The notes under the pieces are model-generated. The model ran no database searches and was not told the DNA's origin. It saw nothing but the letters and a program-made list of their open reading frames with translations. A program made the translations under genes and the position numbers. From Gammaproteobacteria bacterium (GTDB lineage: Bacteria; Pseudomonadota; Gammaproteobacteria; Pseudomonadales; Azotimanducaceae): a DNA stretch of 39,802 bases. Where the stretch lies: contig JAPPAV010000072.1 of the NCBI GenBank assembly GCA_026705345.1, forward strand, positions 1 through 39,802, read 5' to 3'. Positions 1 through 12,289 of the stretch are shown here, piece after piece (within the stretch, counting starts at the first letter, position 1; each line of letters begins with the position of its first letter).

Positions 1-3000
1 AGCAGGCGGGATTTTTGTCGGATGAACTGGTACACCCTTGCGCTGAACGTCAGCCGGGACAACTTGGACCTACTCGCCAAGACGGCAATGCTGCGCGAAG
101 CCCGGGGCCAGGTCGATGTGGCCAACCCGCTGTACTTCCGCGCCATCGGCAACGTGCTGCGGACGCTCGACACGAAGCGCCGGCAGGAGCGTCCTGGCGC
201 GAACGCCTCGCCATTGGCGCAGCTCGGCTTGGGTCCCGATACCAGCGTGACGCGGGACTACCGCACCTACTTCGAGTTCCTCGCCCAAGGCTTCCTGACG
301 ACGTGGCCCGACGATCCGGCGACGTCCGCCGAGCGTATCGATGCCGTCCGGACGATGTTCGATACGGAGCTTTCGGTCGTACTCGAGGACCCATCGTGGC
401 CGCTCGGCGAGGCCGACCTGACGGCCAAGGCCCTGGATATCGACGAGTTCACCCGGCTTGACCGCGTTGCACGCCTTGCGCGTCGCGTGGCTGCACGCAC
501 CGACGACTTTGGCCTAAGCAGGCACTTGGATGCTTCGCTGGAAGAGCATTTCCCCGACCCGACCGCCACCGCCACGGCAATGGCCGACCTGCCGCTGCTG
601 CGTCGCCATATGGAAATCGCGAAGCGCAACGACGATTACGAGGCCGCTGTCCGTCTCGCGCGGCTTGCCGGCGACGACGACGACCTCGTCGCGCTGTTCC
701 GGGACCGAATCGACAAGGGGAACTACCGGGAGGGTCTCGCCTACGCTCGATCCCTGCTCGACCCGAGCACGTTCAAACGGCTTGTTGCAGCCATCGCGAC
801 AACGCTCAAGGACAACACGAAGGCGTTTATCGAGCTAATAAAGGCCGATGCCGACCTAGTACTCGAAATCGAGTCCGACCTAGGCCGCGACATCGTCACC
901 GTTGCCGAGCTGTTTGACATCTTCGCGGACCCCGCGAATCAGACGGATCCCGCCATCTACTACGGCTCCTCGGACGGCATGTGGGAATACCTGAAGGCAA
1001 AGGCGACCGTAGACGATCAACTGCGCCACCTCGCTGAGACGGCGGCCCGCCTGCGACGCGGCGACTTCCGCTCCTTTGCGTTCATCAACATCTTCCACGA
1101 CCTGCTGGCCGTCGAGTTGACCGCGCCGCAGCGTGAGGCGTTTCTCGCGGCGGGCAGCGAATACCTTGGCAAGCTGGATCTCAAGGACGAGTTCGCCCAA
1201 TCCACGGTGTTCGAGCTTCTGCTCGTGCCCCAAGCGCGTCCCTCCAACCGAGACGCCCTCTACGAACTCGCCGCCGAAGCCCAGCGTCTCGCGCAGATGC
1301 CGGTCGATGTCGGCGCGACACTCCCGCGCATCCTCGAGGGCACCGACGAGGAAGCCTTCCTGGTATTGGTCGAACTGGAACGCGCTGGCGTACGGTATTT
1401 CGGGGAGGTGTCAGGGAGGGATGACCGGTACGAACCGGTTCGGGCACGGATTCTCGAGTCCGCACGGCGCGACGATACGGAGTACGACGCCGAGACCGTG
1501 CGTATCGTCTACGAGCTCGAGTTCTCGAACCGGTACTACGGTATCCAGCCGCCCCGCGAAAAGATGGAGCACCGCGCAGACCTGCTGCCCGTCCTGGTCG
1601 AACGCTATCCGGACGATACGCGCTACCTACGAGAACTCGTGGCGGCGCGCTTGGATCTCGCGCGATGGGACCAGGCGGAAGAGGCGCTCGCAGCCTGTTA
1701 CGAGCACGACCCGACGGACGAGATCCTGCGCGCGGCCCTGTACTACCTGCTGACCTACCGGGGCCGCTACGAGGCGGCGCTCGCCGTCGTAACGGACGGC
1801 GGCCCAGATCTCAGAGAGCAGACCACCCTCGACGATCTTCTCGAGGAGGCGCGAAACGCGCGGAGCTTCGAGCCCTCGTCGAGCGCCAGCCTATTCCGGG
1901 CCATCTACCGTGGCCCGCTGGAGCCGTCCTACAGCCGCTTCTCGCCCCAGGTCGAACGCGGCATCGACGCCCTGCGGGACTTGGCAACCACCGACGCCGT
2001 ACCCCGGGGCGACGAGACAACACAGGCGTTGCGGACGGTTTGGCGCGGTGCCGCGGCACCGGATCCCGAACGTAGCTTTTACCGCCCGGATGGCTACATG
2101 GTCCACTCGATCCTGACGCTGCCATTGACGCCGGACTCGTCCGACCCGTACTACTACCCCGGAACGAACGTGGACTACCGACTCGACGCCTTGCTCGGCG
2201 ATGCCGAGACGGACTCGAAGACCTTGTTCGAGGCGATCGCGAACACGCCCGGGAGCGCCGCCGAGTTCGACGTCTACCTGCGCGCTCTTCCGGACAGCCA
2301 ACGCCGCAACCAGCACCGTTTCTACCGTCTCCTGACCCGGGCGATCACGGCCACCGGTGCACTGGATCAACGCCTCGAGGCCCTGACCGGCCGACTCCCG
2401 GATCTCGGCGACCACGACTTCACCGTGTGGATGCTGCTGCGCCACGAGCAAGCCACGGACATGCTCGACTCCGAACACGAGGCCTTCGTCGAACGCCTCG
2501 GCAAGGTCGAGGATCCAACGACCCTTCAGATCCTGGCCATCGCCAGGCTCCATGCCAAAGCGGAGGCGTTTGAAGAGGCGTCGCAACACTATCGGTTGCT
2601 GACCGCCAAGGTGGCGAGACACGGCGAATTCATCGACCGGCGCCGGGTGGTCGTCGTGGGCTCCCCCGACGAGCCGTTGCTGGACCTGTCGGAGCTTGCC
2701 CGGGAAGTTGCCACCACCTTGCCAGGCGACCTGGCCAGCGACACCGCCATGAGCATCGTGGCGTCCGCACGCCGCGCCGACCGCCACGATGCCTACGAGG
2801 CATACTTCGACGCCTTCCTGCTCCGGACCCTGGCCTCCCTCTACGAGCCCGAAGAGGCTCTTTCCCAAGCGGCGGGGATCGCTCGAAGCGCCACAAGCCT
2901 CGAGCTGCCACTCGGCGAGTGGGACACACCCAAAGCCGTCGAACTCATGCGACTCCATGCCATGGCCGGGGACGAAGCGCGGGCAATCGGAATGCTGCGA

Positions 3001-3735
3001 ACCCTTCTCGGCACGACAGGGCATGGCTCCGACTCGGGTCCGGCCCTAGCAGGGCCCCTACAACAGGAGCGGTACGAACTCGTCAGGGCTCTGGACACAC
3101 TCGCCCAGCTCTATGGACTTCGGCGATTCGACCTATACGACGGCACTCCCGCGCCGCTGCACGAACTCATCCTGCGGCGCGAGAGGCCGTTTCCCGCGGA
3201 TTCCGCGCACCACTTCCCAGGCGATGTGGCCTGGATGACCACTGCCGCAGACGCCATGGTTTCCTGGCTCGACGACGCCGATCTCGATCGGGCGGGCGTG
3301 CTGGAGGCCGCATTCGTGGTGGCGTGGCAATTGCATTCCCGGGGCGAGGACGACCGCGCCAAGGCCGTGGTGGCAGCGCTCGCCGACAAGATCACCGCCG
3401 ACCCGAAACGACTCGGGTTGGACCACCTCGTGTTGATGGCTCTGCGGGTCGGCAACGCCCTGCCGCCGGGCCTTGCGGCCGAGGCCCTTGCTCAAGGCAA
3501 CCTCAGGGTGGAACAGGAGGTCGAGTTGATCGAGGGACTCCAGCGTGCCAACGACGCGGCCACGGCACTACGAGTCGGCCGGGGGGCAGACAAAGGCAAC
3601 AAGCTCGCGCTGATGCGCGTGCTGGCCGCGTTGGCGGATGCCGCCGGCGATGCCGACTACGTCGCAAGTCTTGAGAACCGCATCGATGCCGCAGAGCAAG
3701 CCCGTCGTGGCTTGGGACTGGACGAGTCGGCCTGA
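1..3735 (+). CDS. Giant TPR/alpha-solenoid protein, paralogue A (5' partial)
   Basis: The reading frame is open at the window edge, and the first visible residues (SRRDFCRMNWYTLALNV) align with the middle of paralogues B and C (DAYTRALNV, ENYARALSV). The first ATG at 22 is therefore internal and the gene starts upstream. About 1,244 C-terminal residues are visible. They are helical, rich in Ala, Leu, Asp and Glu, with TPR-like pairs such as ALAACYEHDPTDEILRAALY. Blocks shared with B and C are TRDYRTYFEFLAQG, VTDGGPDLRE, LFRAIYRGP, HDFTVWMLLRHEQ, YFDAFLLRTLASL and MVSWLDDADLD. No enzymatic motif was seen. The B and C paralogues have signal peptides, so an exported, probably periplasmic, scaffold is inferred. 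It lies 56 nt before B on the same strand, a tandem duplication and probable co-transcription. The exact role is unknown. Confidence 0.85.
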   Translation, partial: SRRDFCRMNWYTLALNVSRDNLDLLAKTAMLREARGQVDVANPLYFRAIGNVLRTLDTKRRQERPGANASPLAQLGLGPDTSVTRDYRTYFEFLAQGFLTTWPDDPATSAERIDAVRTMFDTELSVVLEDPSWPLGEADLTAKALDIDEFTRLDRVARLARRVAARTDDFGLSRHLDASLEEHFPDPTATATAMADLPLLRRHMEIAKRNDDYEAAVRLARLAGDDDDLVALFRDRIDKGNYREGLAYARSLLDPSTFKRLVAAIATTLKDNTKAFIELIKADADLVLEIESDLGRDIVTVAELFDIFADPANQTDPAIYYGSSDGMWEYLKAKATVDDQLRHLAETAARLRRGDFRSFAFINIFHDLLAVELTAPQREAFLAAGSEYLGKLDLKDEFAQSTVFELLLVPQARPSNRDALYELAAEAQRLAQMPVDVGATLPRILEGTDEEAFLVLVELERAGVRYFGEVSGRDDRYEPVRARILESARRDDTEYDAETVRIVYELEFSNRYYGIQPPREKMEHRADLLPVLVERYPDDTRYLRELVAARLDLARWDQAEEALAACYEHDPTDEILRAALYYLLTYRGRYEAALAVVTDGGPDLREQTTLDDLLEEARNARSFEPSSSASLFRAIYRGPLEPSYSRFSPQVERGIDALRDLATTDAVPRGDETTQALRTVWRGAAAPDPERSFYRPDGYMVHSILTLPLTPDSSDPYYYPGTNVDYRLDALLGDAETDSKTLFEAIANTPGSAAEFDVYLRALPDSQRRNQHRFYRLLTRAITATGALDQRLEALTGRLPDLGDHDFTVWMLLRHEQATDMLDSEHEAFVERLGKVEDPTTLQILAIARLHAKAEAFEEASQHYRLLTAKVARHGEFIDRRRVVVVGSPDEPLLDLSELAREVATTLPGDLASDTAMSIVASARRADRHDAYEAYFDAFLLRTLASLYEPEEALSQAAGIARSATSLELPLGEWDTPKAVELMRLHAMAGDEARAIGMLRTLLGTTGHGSDSGPALAGPLQQERYELVRALDTLAQLYGLRRFDLYDGTPAPLHELILRRERPFPADSAHHFPGDVAWMTTAADAMVSWLDDADLDRAGVLEAAFVVAWQLHSRGEDDRAKAVVAALADKITADPKRLGLDHLVLMALRVGNALPPGLAAEALAQGNLRVEQEVELIEGLQRANDAATALRVGRGADKGNKLALMRVLAALADAAGDADYVASLENRIDAAEQARRGLGLDESA

Positions 3736-3791
3736 TCCCCGCAGCTGCGCAGGTCCCGCCTGGTAACCACGTTCATGGGCAGGTGTAGTTC

Positions 3792-6700
3792 ATGAACATC
3801 CAAACGAGGTCAGGCTTGGCGGGCCTGATCCTCGTCAGTGTCTGTGCCGCACATGGCGCTGAACCCCGGCAACGTCTTGATCTGGCAGCGGCCGACGAGC
3901 TGTTCCAACGCGCCATTCTCGACCACGGCGGCATCGACAAGGCCGTCGGGCACCTCCAAGTGACTGCCCTCGACACGGCCAAGATCGACCGGGACCGATC
4001 CAACGCATGGCTCGCCATCGCCCACCTCCATTGGCGCTACGGCCAGCTCGCCCCTGCAGCCGACGCCACGAAGAACGCGCTCGAGATCCACCAGGACGTT
4101 GACGGCATGCTGCTGTACGCACGCCTCCTAGATGCAAGGGGCGACCCCGAAGGCGCCTCGCCCTGGTACGAGCGGGCAGCCGAGCGAACGAGCTCGGCTG
4201 CGGAGAGGGACTTCATCCGCCTTCGTCTCACCCTATCCGAGGCCAGCAACCGCAACGTCGACACGCTGATCGAGCTCGCCAAGGAGCGTGACCGGGCGTT
4301 CCGGAACCGTGCCGCCATCACCCTGGCACTACTCGGACACGCCGACTCGGCCACACGTCTCTACGAGGTATCAGCCGAGTTGGGGAGTCCCTTTCGCCAG
4401 CGCGCACGCATCGCCCATTGGGCCATCGAGTCCGGCGACTTCGAGCGTGCCCAGATCGAGTCCTGGCAAGCCGTTCGGGCGGCCGCTACGCGTGCCGATC
4501 GCCTGTACGCCCTCGCCCTGCTGGTGGAGGCCCACCGCAACGACGACGCCCTGGCCGAATTGTTGGTCCGCCTAGCGCCGGAGACATCGGGAGACGAATT
4601 CGACGCTGACATCTTGGAGACCCGCATCGACGTGCTGATCGAGACGGAGAACTACGACGAAGCCATCGACTTCTACCACACGATGGACGACAAGCGCGTG
4701 GACCCCGCCTCGCGACGGCGCCTGATCAACCTGTACCAAGCCGCGGGACGAACCGACGAGATGATCGCCGAGTACGAGCAGTTGATGGCGGCCGAGCCCG
4801 ATGTCGTGCCCTGGTTCGCGGGGCTCGCCTCGCACTACCTGAACGTCGCACAGCCCGACGCCGCGCTAGCGGTCTGGCACCAGCTCGTGAGCCGCAACCC
4901 GGGTCGCGTCGAGGTGCTCACCGAAGCCGCCGGGGCGATGGTTCAGATGGGCTTCGCGGACGAGGCCCTCGCCATGATCGAGGATCACATGGCCGCGGCC
5001 GGCGAGAGCCTCGACGCCCTGCTGTTCCTGTTCGAGCTGCGACACGGGCGGGGCGAAGAGGAAGCGGCCTTGGGCGCTCTCGAACGACTTCAAGCCGTGC
5101 TGGCCGGGGGCACCCATGGCATCCGGGACCTCGCCGATGCGTACGAGCGCCTGAACAAGCCGGACGAGTCGATTCGAATCCTTGAATCGTTGCGCACGAG
5201 CGAAGGCGAACTCGGCTACAACGAACGGATGCGCCTTGCCTGGCTTTACAGCTTCGCCGGCCGCAAGGAGGATGCCATGGGCGCATGGCAGGACCTCTGG
5301 GTGAGCGTCGACAGTCCCGCGCGACGCAATCTCGCCGAGACCCAGTTCCTTCTTCTGGCGACGGAACTCAACCAGCTTGGCGACATCGTCGTCGATTTGG
5401 AAGAGAAGCTCATCCTCAAACGAGCCGACCGCAACGAGATCGGCCTCCTGGTGAGGATCTACACCGAGGTCGGCGACAGTCTGTCGGCAACCGAGGTCAT
5501 CGAGGAGTTCGCCCGGTACAGCGGTGACGGAGAAATCGACCGCCTGCGCCGCCTCGGTCGGGTTCACATGATGCTCTCGGACTATGCGGCCTACGACAAG
5601 GTGTTGCGCGAACTCGTCATCGCCGACCCGGACAACCGGCTTGAACACACCCAGAACATCGTCCTGAACATGCTCGCCTACGACATCGCGGAGGAATCCC
5701 AGGGCGCCTTCGGCGAGATACAACGATGGCTTGGCCAACTGCGCCAGCTTGACAACGAGGGCGTGAGCGGCGAATTCGAAGCCGGCATCTATTCCCTGGG
5801 GGGATTCGCCGAAGAAGCGATCGCCAGCTACCGAAGGGCCCTGGTTACAGACCCCGAGAATTCCGACAACCTGCTCCTGCTGGCCGACATGTTGAAGAAT
5901 GCCGGACGCCGGGACGAAGCCGTGGAAATGCTGCAGTACGCCGCGGAACATGCGGCGGACAACAGCGCGTTCGTCGTCGCCGTCGACGGCATCATCAACA
6001 TGATCGGTGCACGTTCGTTCAACGAGACCTTGACGGCCCGGATGCGGGACACGTTCGGCTGGACCCGACGCATCATCCTGGAGCGCATTGCCGGCCACGA
6101 CGACAAGTTCTATCTGTACCAGCTTCTCGCCGACATCGCCCAGGAGGTCGGCGACATGCAAGCGGCGTTTGTCGCCTTGGAGAACTCCCTCTCCGTGGCC
6201 GGCGTCCGGCGACCGGCAGTCCTGCGGGAATTGGTGACCCTCGCCACGCCGAACGCGGGCTTTGCCGGTTTCACGACCGGCACCGGCGACGCCGAGCGGC
6301 AGATCACCCACGGTCGGCGGCTCGTCGGCCTCAAGCAGGAACTTCCGCCGGAGGTGTACATCAACCTCGGCAGGGTGCTCCTCGAGAAAGGCGCCGTGCA
6401 GGATGCCGAGCGCGCCTTCGACCGGATCGACGACATCACCGGGATGATCGACGTCGAGCGCACCAAGGCCGACCTGTTCTACGAGGCCGGAATTACCGAC
6501 AGAGCCCGGGACGCGTACACGCGCGCACTGAACGTCAGGCGCGACGACCTCTCCCTGTTGACACGCACGGCGCTCTTGCGCGAGGCCCTAGGCCAAGACG
6601 CCGTCGCGCATACCCTCTACTTTCGAGGCTTGAGCAATTTGCTGCGCGCGCAACCGTCGACAAGACCGACGCAACGCCCGGGCGCATCCCAACGACCGGC

Positions 6701-9700
6701 CTTGGTCGCACTCGGACTCGATGCTGACACTAGCGTCACCCGGGACTACCGACAGTATTTCGAGGCGTTGATGCAAGGTCTCCTGATCACCTGGCCGGAC
6801 GACGAAGCCGTTGGCCATGAGACCGTCGAAGCCGTCAAGGCGTTGTTCGATACCGAATTCGAAGCCATCGCGAAGGGCCTTGCGACACAGGGGGCGCAGC
6901 CGGCCCCCGACGACGAGCGAGACGACCTCGATCAGTACCCGAGGCTCGAGCGCATGAGTTGGTTCGCGAACCGCGTGGCCGATCAAGCCTCGGACCCATC
7001 GATCAGTACGCATGTCGACGGCAAGTTGCAGAGGTACTTTCCCATCGAAGCGACTGAACCCGCAGCGGATACGCCGTTGTTGCGTCGCCAACTCGAGGCG
7101 GCCATGCGCGACGATGACTTCGAAACCGCCGTGCGTCTCGCTCGCGTCGCAGACGACGAGGACGGTCTCGTGTCCCTGCTCCGGGAACGAATCGACGCTG
7201 GCGAGTACCGCGACGGTCTCGGCTATGCCCGATCCCTGCTCGACCCCATGGCGCTTAGGCGACTTCTGACCGCGGTTGCACCGACGCTGAAGGACAACAA
7301 GCGCGCGTTCGCCGAGGCGATCTCGACCGCGCCGGCTGCCGTACTCGGCATCGAAGAGGACTTGGGACGGGAACTCATATCTCCCGCCGAACTCGTTGAT
7401 CTGCTGAACGATCCCGAAGTGGCCGACGACACCGACAATCCCTTCGCCGCCAACGTTGGCGTCTGGAAATTCATCAAGGCCAAGTGGGATGTCGACCAGC
7501 AGATCGACTACTTCGCGGCCTACGCGGCCCGGCAGGAGAAGAACAAAACCTCACCTCCCTCGCGCAGGCAATGCTGCACGACCTCCTCAGCCAAGAGCTG
7601 ACGCCGGCACAAGGCGAAGCGCTATTGGCGGCGGCCGCCGAGTTGCTCGGCAAGCTGGAACTCAGGAACGAGTTCGCGCTGTCAGACGTGCTCGGTCTCT
7701 TTCTCGACTCCCACGTCATCCCCACGAACCGCTATCTAATCTACCAATTGGCCGAGCTGGTGCAGGCCTCCGCACAGGTCTCTCTGGATCTGCCCTCGAC
7801 GCTAAGGCGCATCCTCGACGGCACCGGCGACGAGTCGTTCGCCGCATTGATCGAATGGGAACAGGCCGGTCTGCGCAGTTACGGCGATGTCTCGGGACAT
7901 AGCGGAAGATACGCGGGTATTCGAGCGCGAATACTCGGTGGCCCGACCAAAACCGCTAGCGAGGCCAACGGCTCCGACCGACTCGCGCCCGAATTCGTCC
8001 GAACCGTCTACGAGTGGGAGTTCCCCCCGAGTCTGGAACTGCCGTCGCCCGACCGAGCGGCACGGCAAATCACGGATCTGCCCGGGCTAATAGAACGCTT
8101 CGCGGATGATGATCGGTACCGATTGGAACTCGTCGCCGGGTACCTGGCCCTCAACCAACTGGCGAACGTCGAGGAAGCGTTGTTCGCCTGTTACCAGCGG
8201 AACGTAGGGGACGAATTCCTACGCGCCGCCCTCTACTTCCATCTGCTGAACCAGGATCAATTCGCCTCGGCACTCGAGCTCGCCACGGACGGTGGACCCG
8301 ACCTGCGCGACGAGCAGGTCCTCGACGAGCTTTTGGCAACGCTCCGGGGGCAGAACAGATTCCAGGCAAGCCCAGAGAGCCGCCTGTTCCGAAAGATCTA
8401 CCGCGGCACCATTGCGCCGCCGCCCTTCAGTTGGCCCATCGAGGTCGACCGCAGCATCGACTTCCTGCGCCAATCGGCAGCGGCCAAGGACGACCAATCC
8501 GACGAAGCAGGGCGACGCGCGCTCCGAGTCGCATGGCGAGGAGCCGACGATCCCGAACAGGAACAGCGCACGCCGATACCGGGTTTGCAGGTGGCGTACC
8601 TTCTGTCGGTCCCGTTTCATGCCGACCCCTCCGGCCGACACCCGTTCAACCACGACCTTTCCGCCACCAGGCTGCACAGGTTCGACCAGCTCATCGATCC
8701 CGACGCGGATGCCCAAAGAGGCGGTCCGAAGACACTACTCGAAGCCGTGGCCAAGGCACCCTATGGCGCCGATGAGTTCAATCGCTATGTCGGCGCCCTG
8801 CCGGCGGATCAACGCCGCGATCAGCATCGTCTGTATCGACTGCTGGCCGATGCGCACGAATCGGCGGGCACCCTCGATGCGCGCGTGCGCGAACTGACGC
8901 CCGACCTAGACCGCCGAAGCGATCATGACTTCGCCGTCTGGATGATGCTCCGCGACCGCCAGGACGTGCCGATCAACGCACGCGAGTTGGCCGATTTTCG
9001 ATCCCGAGCGCGCGAGTTCGACGAACCCGGCGAGATCCAGGTTCTCGCCATGGCCCGGCTGTTCGCCAAGGCCGGCGAGTTCGGCGAGGCGTCGCAACAC
9101 TATCGCTGGCTGGCGGCAATGCTCGTGGAGCACAAGGAGTTCTCCGCTCGGCTTGGGACCATCCCGACTTCCTACAATCCCCCAACCATGGACTTGGCGG
9201 AGCTGATCGAGGAAGTGGCCGAACGGCTGCCTCAAGACGTCGCCCGCGACACCGCAGCCAGCATGATCGCGGTGGCCCGGCGCGCTGGGAGCCACGAAAC
9301 CTACGACGCCTACTTCGATGCGTTCGTGCTGAAGATTCTGCCGTATCTCTTTGAGCCGGAAGACGTCGCCACCGAGAGCCGCCGGTTCTCGAGGAGCGCC
9401 GCCGATTCGAGGAGCCCGACGCAACGGTGGCATGCCGTAAAGGCCGCCGAGCTTGTCCGCTCTCGAGCCATGGCCGGTCGCGTCGACAGCGCCATCGAAT
9501 TGCTACGCGACTTCGTAGCCTCGACCATCGACGAACCCGACACGGATTCCGCCGAGTCCGGTCTGGATAGCTTCGAGCTCCACCGGGCAACAATGACGTT
9601 TGCACGCCTCTACGGCTATCCCCGGCTGGACGGTTCCGTCTACCGGCCGGAACGGATTCGGTTCGTCAACCTGATCCTCTACCGGGAACGCCTCTTCCCC

Positions 9701-10243
9701 TCGACACCCGATGATCGATGGCCGGGCGACTCTGATTGGATGGCACAGGCAGCCGAGGCACTCGTGTCGTGGCTCGACGATCCGGCCATCGACGCGACGA
9801 GCACCCTGGAGGCCGCGCTGGTCGTCGTCTGGCAACTGCACCGGGCCGGCGAAGCGGATCGGGCGAGAGAGGTCTTCGAGAATATTGCCGCCCGCGTCGC
9901 CACTGAAGAGAGCATGCCCGGTTTGCACTACTTGGCCCGTATGGCTGTTCTCGTGGGCGCAACGCTGCCAACGGAACTCGCGCAGGGGGCACTCGACCAA
10001 GGCATCCTGACAGTCGATGGCGAGGTCGAGACGCTTCGGCGGCTTGCGGTTAGTCATGACGCGGCAACGACGCTCGCCGTCGGGCGCCTCGCCGATACCG
10101 GCGGCAAGCTCGCGCTGATGCAGTTCCTCGCGCCGCTCGCCGAGAGTGTCGGCGACCGAGCCTACGCCGACGATCTCGAACGTCGGATTGGCATCGCCGA
10201 AAACGCCCGGCGCGACTTGGGGATCGGCTCAAGCCCCCGATAG
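3792..10243 (+). CDS. Giant exported TPR protein, paralogue B (single-base frameshift near 7545)
   Basis: The ATG at 3792 begins a signal peptide (MNIQTRSGLAGLILVSVCAA, then HG-AEP). The N-terminal half has many TPR-like helical pairs, for example AWLAIAHLHWRYGQLAPAAD and LLLADMLKNAGRRDEAVEML. The C-terminal half carries the blocks shared with A and C (TRDYRQYFEALMQG, ATDGGPDLRD, HDFAVWMMLRDRQD, WPGDSDWMAQAAEALVSWLDD). Frame 0 is read to about 7548 and ends at a stop at 7601. The homologous sequence continues in the next frame from about 7547 (NLTSLAQAMLHDLL) to 10243. One extra A in the A4 tract at 7545-7548 would restore a protein of about 2,150 aa, close to intact paralogue C. The heptamer there is not a classic slippery site. 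It is either a sequencing indel or a recent mutation. Function is unknown; a periplasmic scaffold is inferred. Confidence 0.85.
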
Positions 10244-10467
10244 CTCCCGGGCGCCCGGCTCTGGACCGTCGAGTCTACTCTTGGACATCGGCCCGACCCC
10301 ACGACGGTTCGGTCGAGGACTCCTGCACGTCGTCCAAACCCTACCGGAATTCCGTCACGCAACAACAAATTCCTACACGCTGAATGGGCGATCTCGCTAT
10401 CGGAAACGCTGCATTGTGTCGGATGATCGGCGGCCCAATCCAAGCGACCGCGTTGTGGTACGTTCCG

Positions 10468-11409
10468 ATGATGCAAACGAGACGCCGGCCAGCCGGATCG
10501 CGAACAACAGGCCGACCGCCTGCCGCGCAGCGCTCGCTTGCCGTCGTCCACGCCGCAGCGCTCTACCGACCGACGCCGCCGGTCGAGTGTGACGAGGACG
10601 GCTACCCGTTCAGCGACGCCAAGCCCATGTCGGAAGGCGACTACCACGGCGACGTGCTGGACTACGCCAAGGGTGCACTGCGGGCGCGTTTCGACGGCCA
10701 CGAGGTCTACGCGTCCACCGACAAGTTCCTGTTTCTGGAGGAAGGCAACCGGCGCGCCGCGGTCGTCCCGGATGTCCTGGTGGCGTTCGGCCCGCCGAGC
10801 GGACCGCGGCAGTCGTACAAGCACTGGGAGGAAGGCAAAGCGCCCGACTTCGTGCTCGAGGTGCTGTCGGCGGACAACTGGCGCAACGACATCGAGAGGA
10901 AGCCGGTTCTCTACGCCGAGTTGGGAGTGCGGGAGTACTGGACCTTCGACCCGCGGCGTCCGCACCGATGGCGGTCCAGCGTTGGAGGGCTGGCGTCTTG
11001 GTGGCAGCGGAACCCGGACGCCGATCACGCCGTCCCCGTCCGGAGGGTCCCGAAGCGACGTCCGCGGCCTCGACCTCTTCGCCTCGGGGCGGTTGCTCCG
11101 GTTCCGCGATCCCGCGACAGGCGAGATTCTACCCGACCATGTGGAGTCGGAAGCGATGCGACGGCGGGAAACAGCCTTGCGCACTGCGGCCGAGTCGCGC
11201 GCCGATGCCGCCGAGTCGCGCGCCGATGCCGCCGAATCCCGAGCCAGTACCGCTGAATCCCGAGCCGATTCCGCGCAACCCGAGCCAGTGTCGCCGAGTC
11301 GCAGGCCGTTGCCGCGAAGGAGCGCCTGGCGGAAGAAAAGGCGGCACGCGAAGCAGCCGAACGCCGTATCGAGGAACTTGAACGGCGATTGCGCCGATCT
11401 CAGCCCTGA
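10468..11409 (+). pseudogene. Uma2-family (DUF820) restriction-like nuclease, two frameshifts
   Basis: Starting from ATGATG at 10468, frame 1 encodes a typical Uma2 core: YPFSDAKPMSEGDYH, EVYASTDKFLFLEEGN, VVPDVLVAFG, DFVLEVLSADNW and YAELGVREYWTFDP. The Asp of PDVLV and the Glu of FVLEV are the usual PD-(D/E)XK-like positions. Near 10950-10965 the homologous sequence jumps to frame 2 (RTDGGPALEGWRLGG, LLRFRDPATGEILPDH) and continues into the coiled-coil repeat AESRADAAESRADAAESRA. Near 11270 it returns to frame 1 and ends AAKERLAEEKAAREAAERR...RRSQP with a stop at 11407. Two independent indels suggest real decay. The family is widespread, often multicopy, and of poorly known role. Confidence 0.85.
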
Positions 11410-11470
11410 TAGACCACCCGTCGGATCGCCGCCCGGCCCAGCATAGAAACGCCTCCCCTGTCTGGAGACT

Positions 11471-11488
11471 ACCGCCGGTGCCGGCGGT
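11471..11488. terminator. GC hairpin between convergent gene relics
   Basis: ACCGCCGG, a two-base TG loop and CCGGCGGT form a perfect 8-bp stem. It lies between the ends of the plus-strand Uma2 relic and the minus-strand lipoprotein relic. That position suits a bidirectional terminator, but there is no T tract on either side, so function is uncertain. Confidence 0.3.
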
Positions 11489-11527
11489 TGTATCCGGCGA
11501 ACCCCCGTTGCCGCATGCAAGACGGCG

Positions 11528-12103
11528 TCAGAGGCGGGGATGGTGGATGTCGAGTCGCTGATTGGCTTCGAGATCGCGCAGCACCGTTTCGCTGCCGTCC
11601 GGCCAAGCGACGGTGAGCGTCTCAACCCGCTCGGCCTGGCCGAGTCCGAACAGCTGGTCCGTGGGATTGTTCGACGCGAAATTGCTGCCGAGCGTCACCT
11701 CGCGCATTAGGTTCCGGTCCCCGACGCGAAGCGTGATTCGCGCCCCCACGGCCTCCGTGTTCGGCGGTTCGCCATTGAGCTTCACGGCAAGGTAGTTGTT
11801 GCCCTCGGTGTCGTTCCGCCAAAGCGTCACCGAAGGCGCCGTCCCAGTGTGCACCCCTCGGCACCGTCAGTGCGAGATGGATTTCGGCGAGCGGGCGTAC
11901 CAAACCGACCTCGAAGGTCATACCCGACGCGTACGTGACATCCGAAAACCCAATGGTCACTTCGGGTTCGGGGACCGTGGGCGTCACGGGTTGCGGCGGT
12001 GCGGGCGGAGGAGGCGTTTCCCCGCCACCGCCGCCACCACAACCCGCTGTCAGGCAGCCAAACGCCATCAGGATCGCAGGCTTCCTACGGCACGACCGTT
12101 CAT
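11528..12103 (-). pseudogene. CRTAC1/ASPIC-UnbV lipoprotein remnant with central deletion
   Basis: The C-terminal part, read from about 11850 down, matches an ASPIC/UnbV domain: LWRNDTEGNNYLAVKLNG, AVGARITLRVGDRN, LFGLGQAERVETLTVAWPDG. The N-terminal part has a lipobox (CLTAGC), a Gly/Pro-rich linker and GFSDVTYASGM, the usual opening of CRTAC1-type FG-GAP proteins. The central FG-GAP propeller of several hundred residues is absent. The two pieces are in different frames, joined near 11850. The signal peptide is also split: MNGRAVGSLRS starts at 12103 and MAFGCLTAGC lies in another frame from 12068. It is a deletion derivative and is unlikely to be functional. Confidence 0.75.
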
Positions 12104-12289
12104 CGTCACCTTTCCAGACGCTACTCGGATGGCTGACCCGGACGACGGACGGGCAAGTACACGCGACTCGCAACGGCCCGATTCACATCGCGATGCGCCA
12201 GACCTACCGACCTTGCGATCCGTGAAGTGTATTACGTCATGCCGGTTCGGACCGAGCAAGACGTAAGGGAATCGCTAGGAATCTACAAG

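Noticed and set aside
7545-7548. Programmed -1 frameshifting in giant TPR gene B
   Set aside because: No slippery heptamer in phase and no obvious downstream pseudoknot. Paralogue C is read without any shift.
10162-11625. A 487-codon minus-strand open frame over the Uma2 gene
   Set aside because: The plus strand carries clear Uma2 motifs. The minus frame is low-complexity Arg/Ser-rich sequence.
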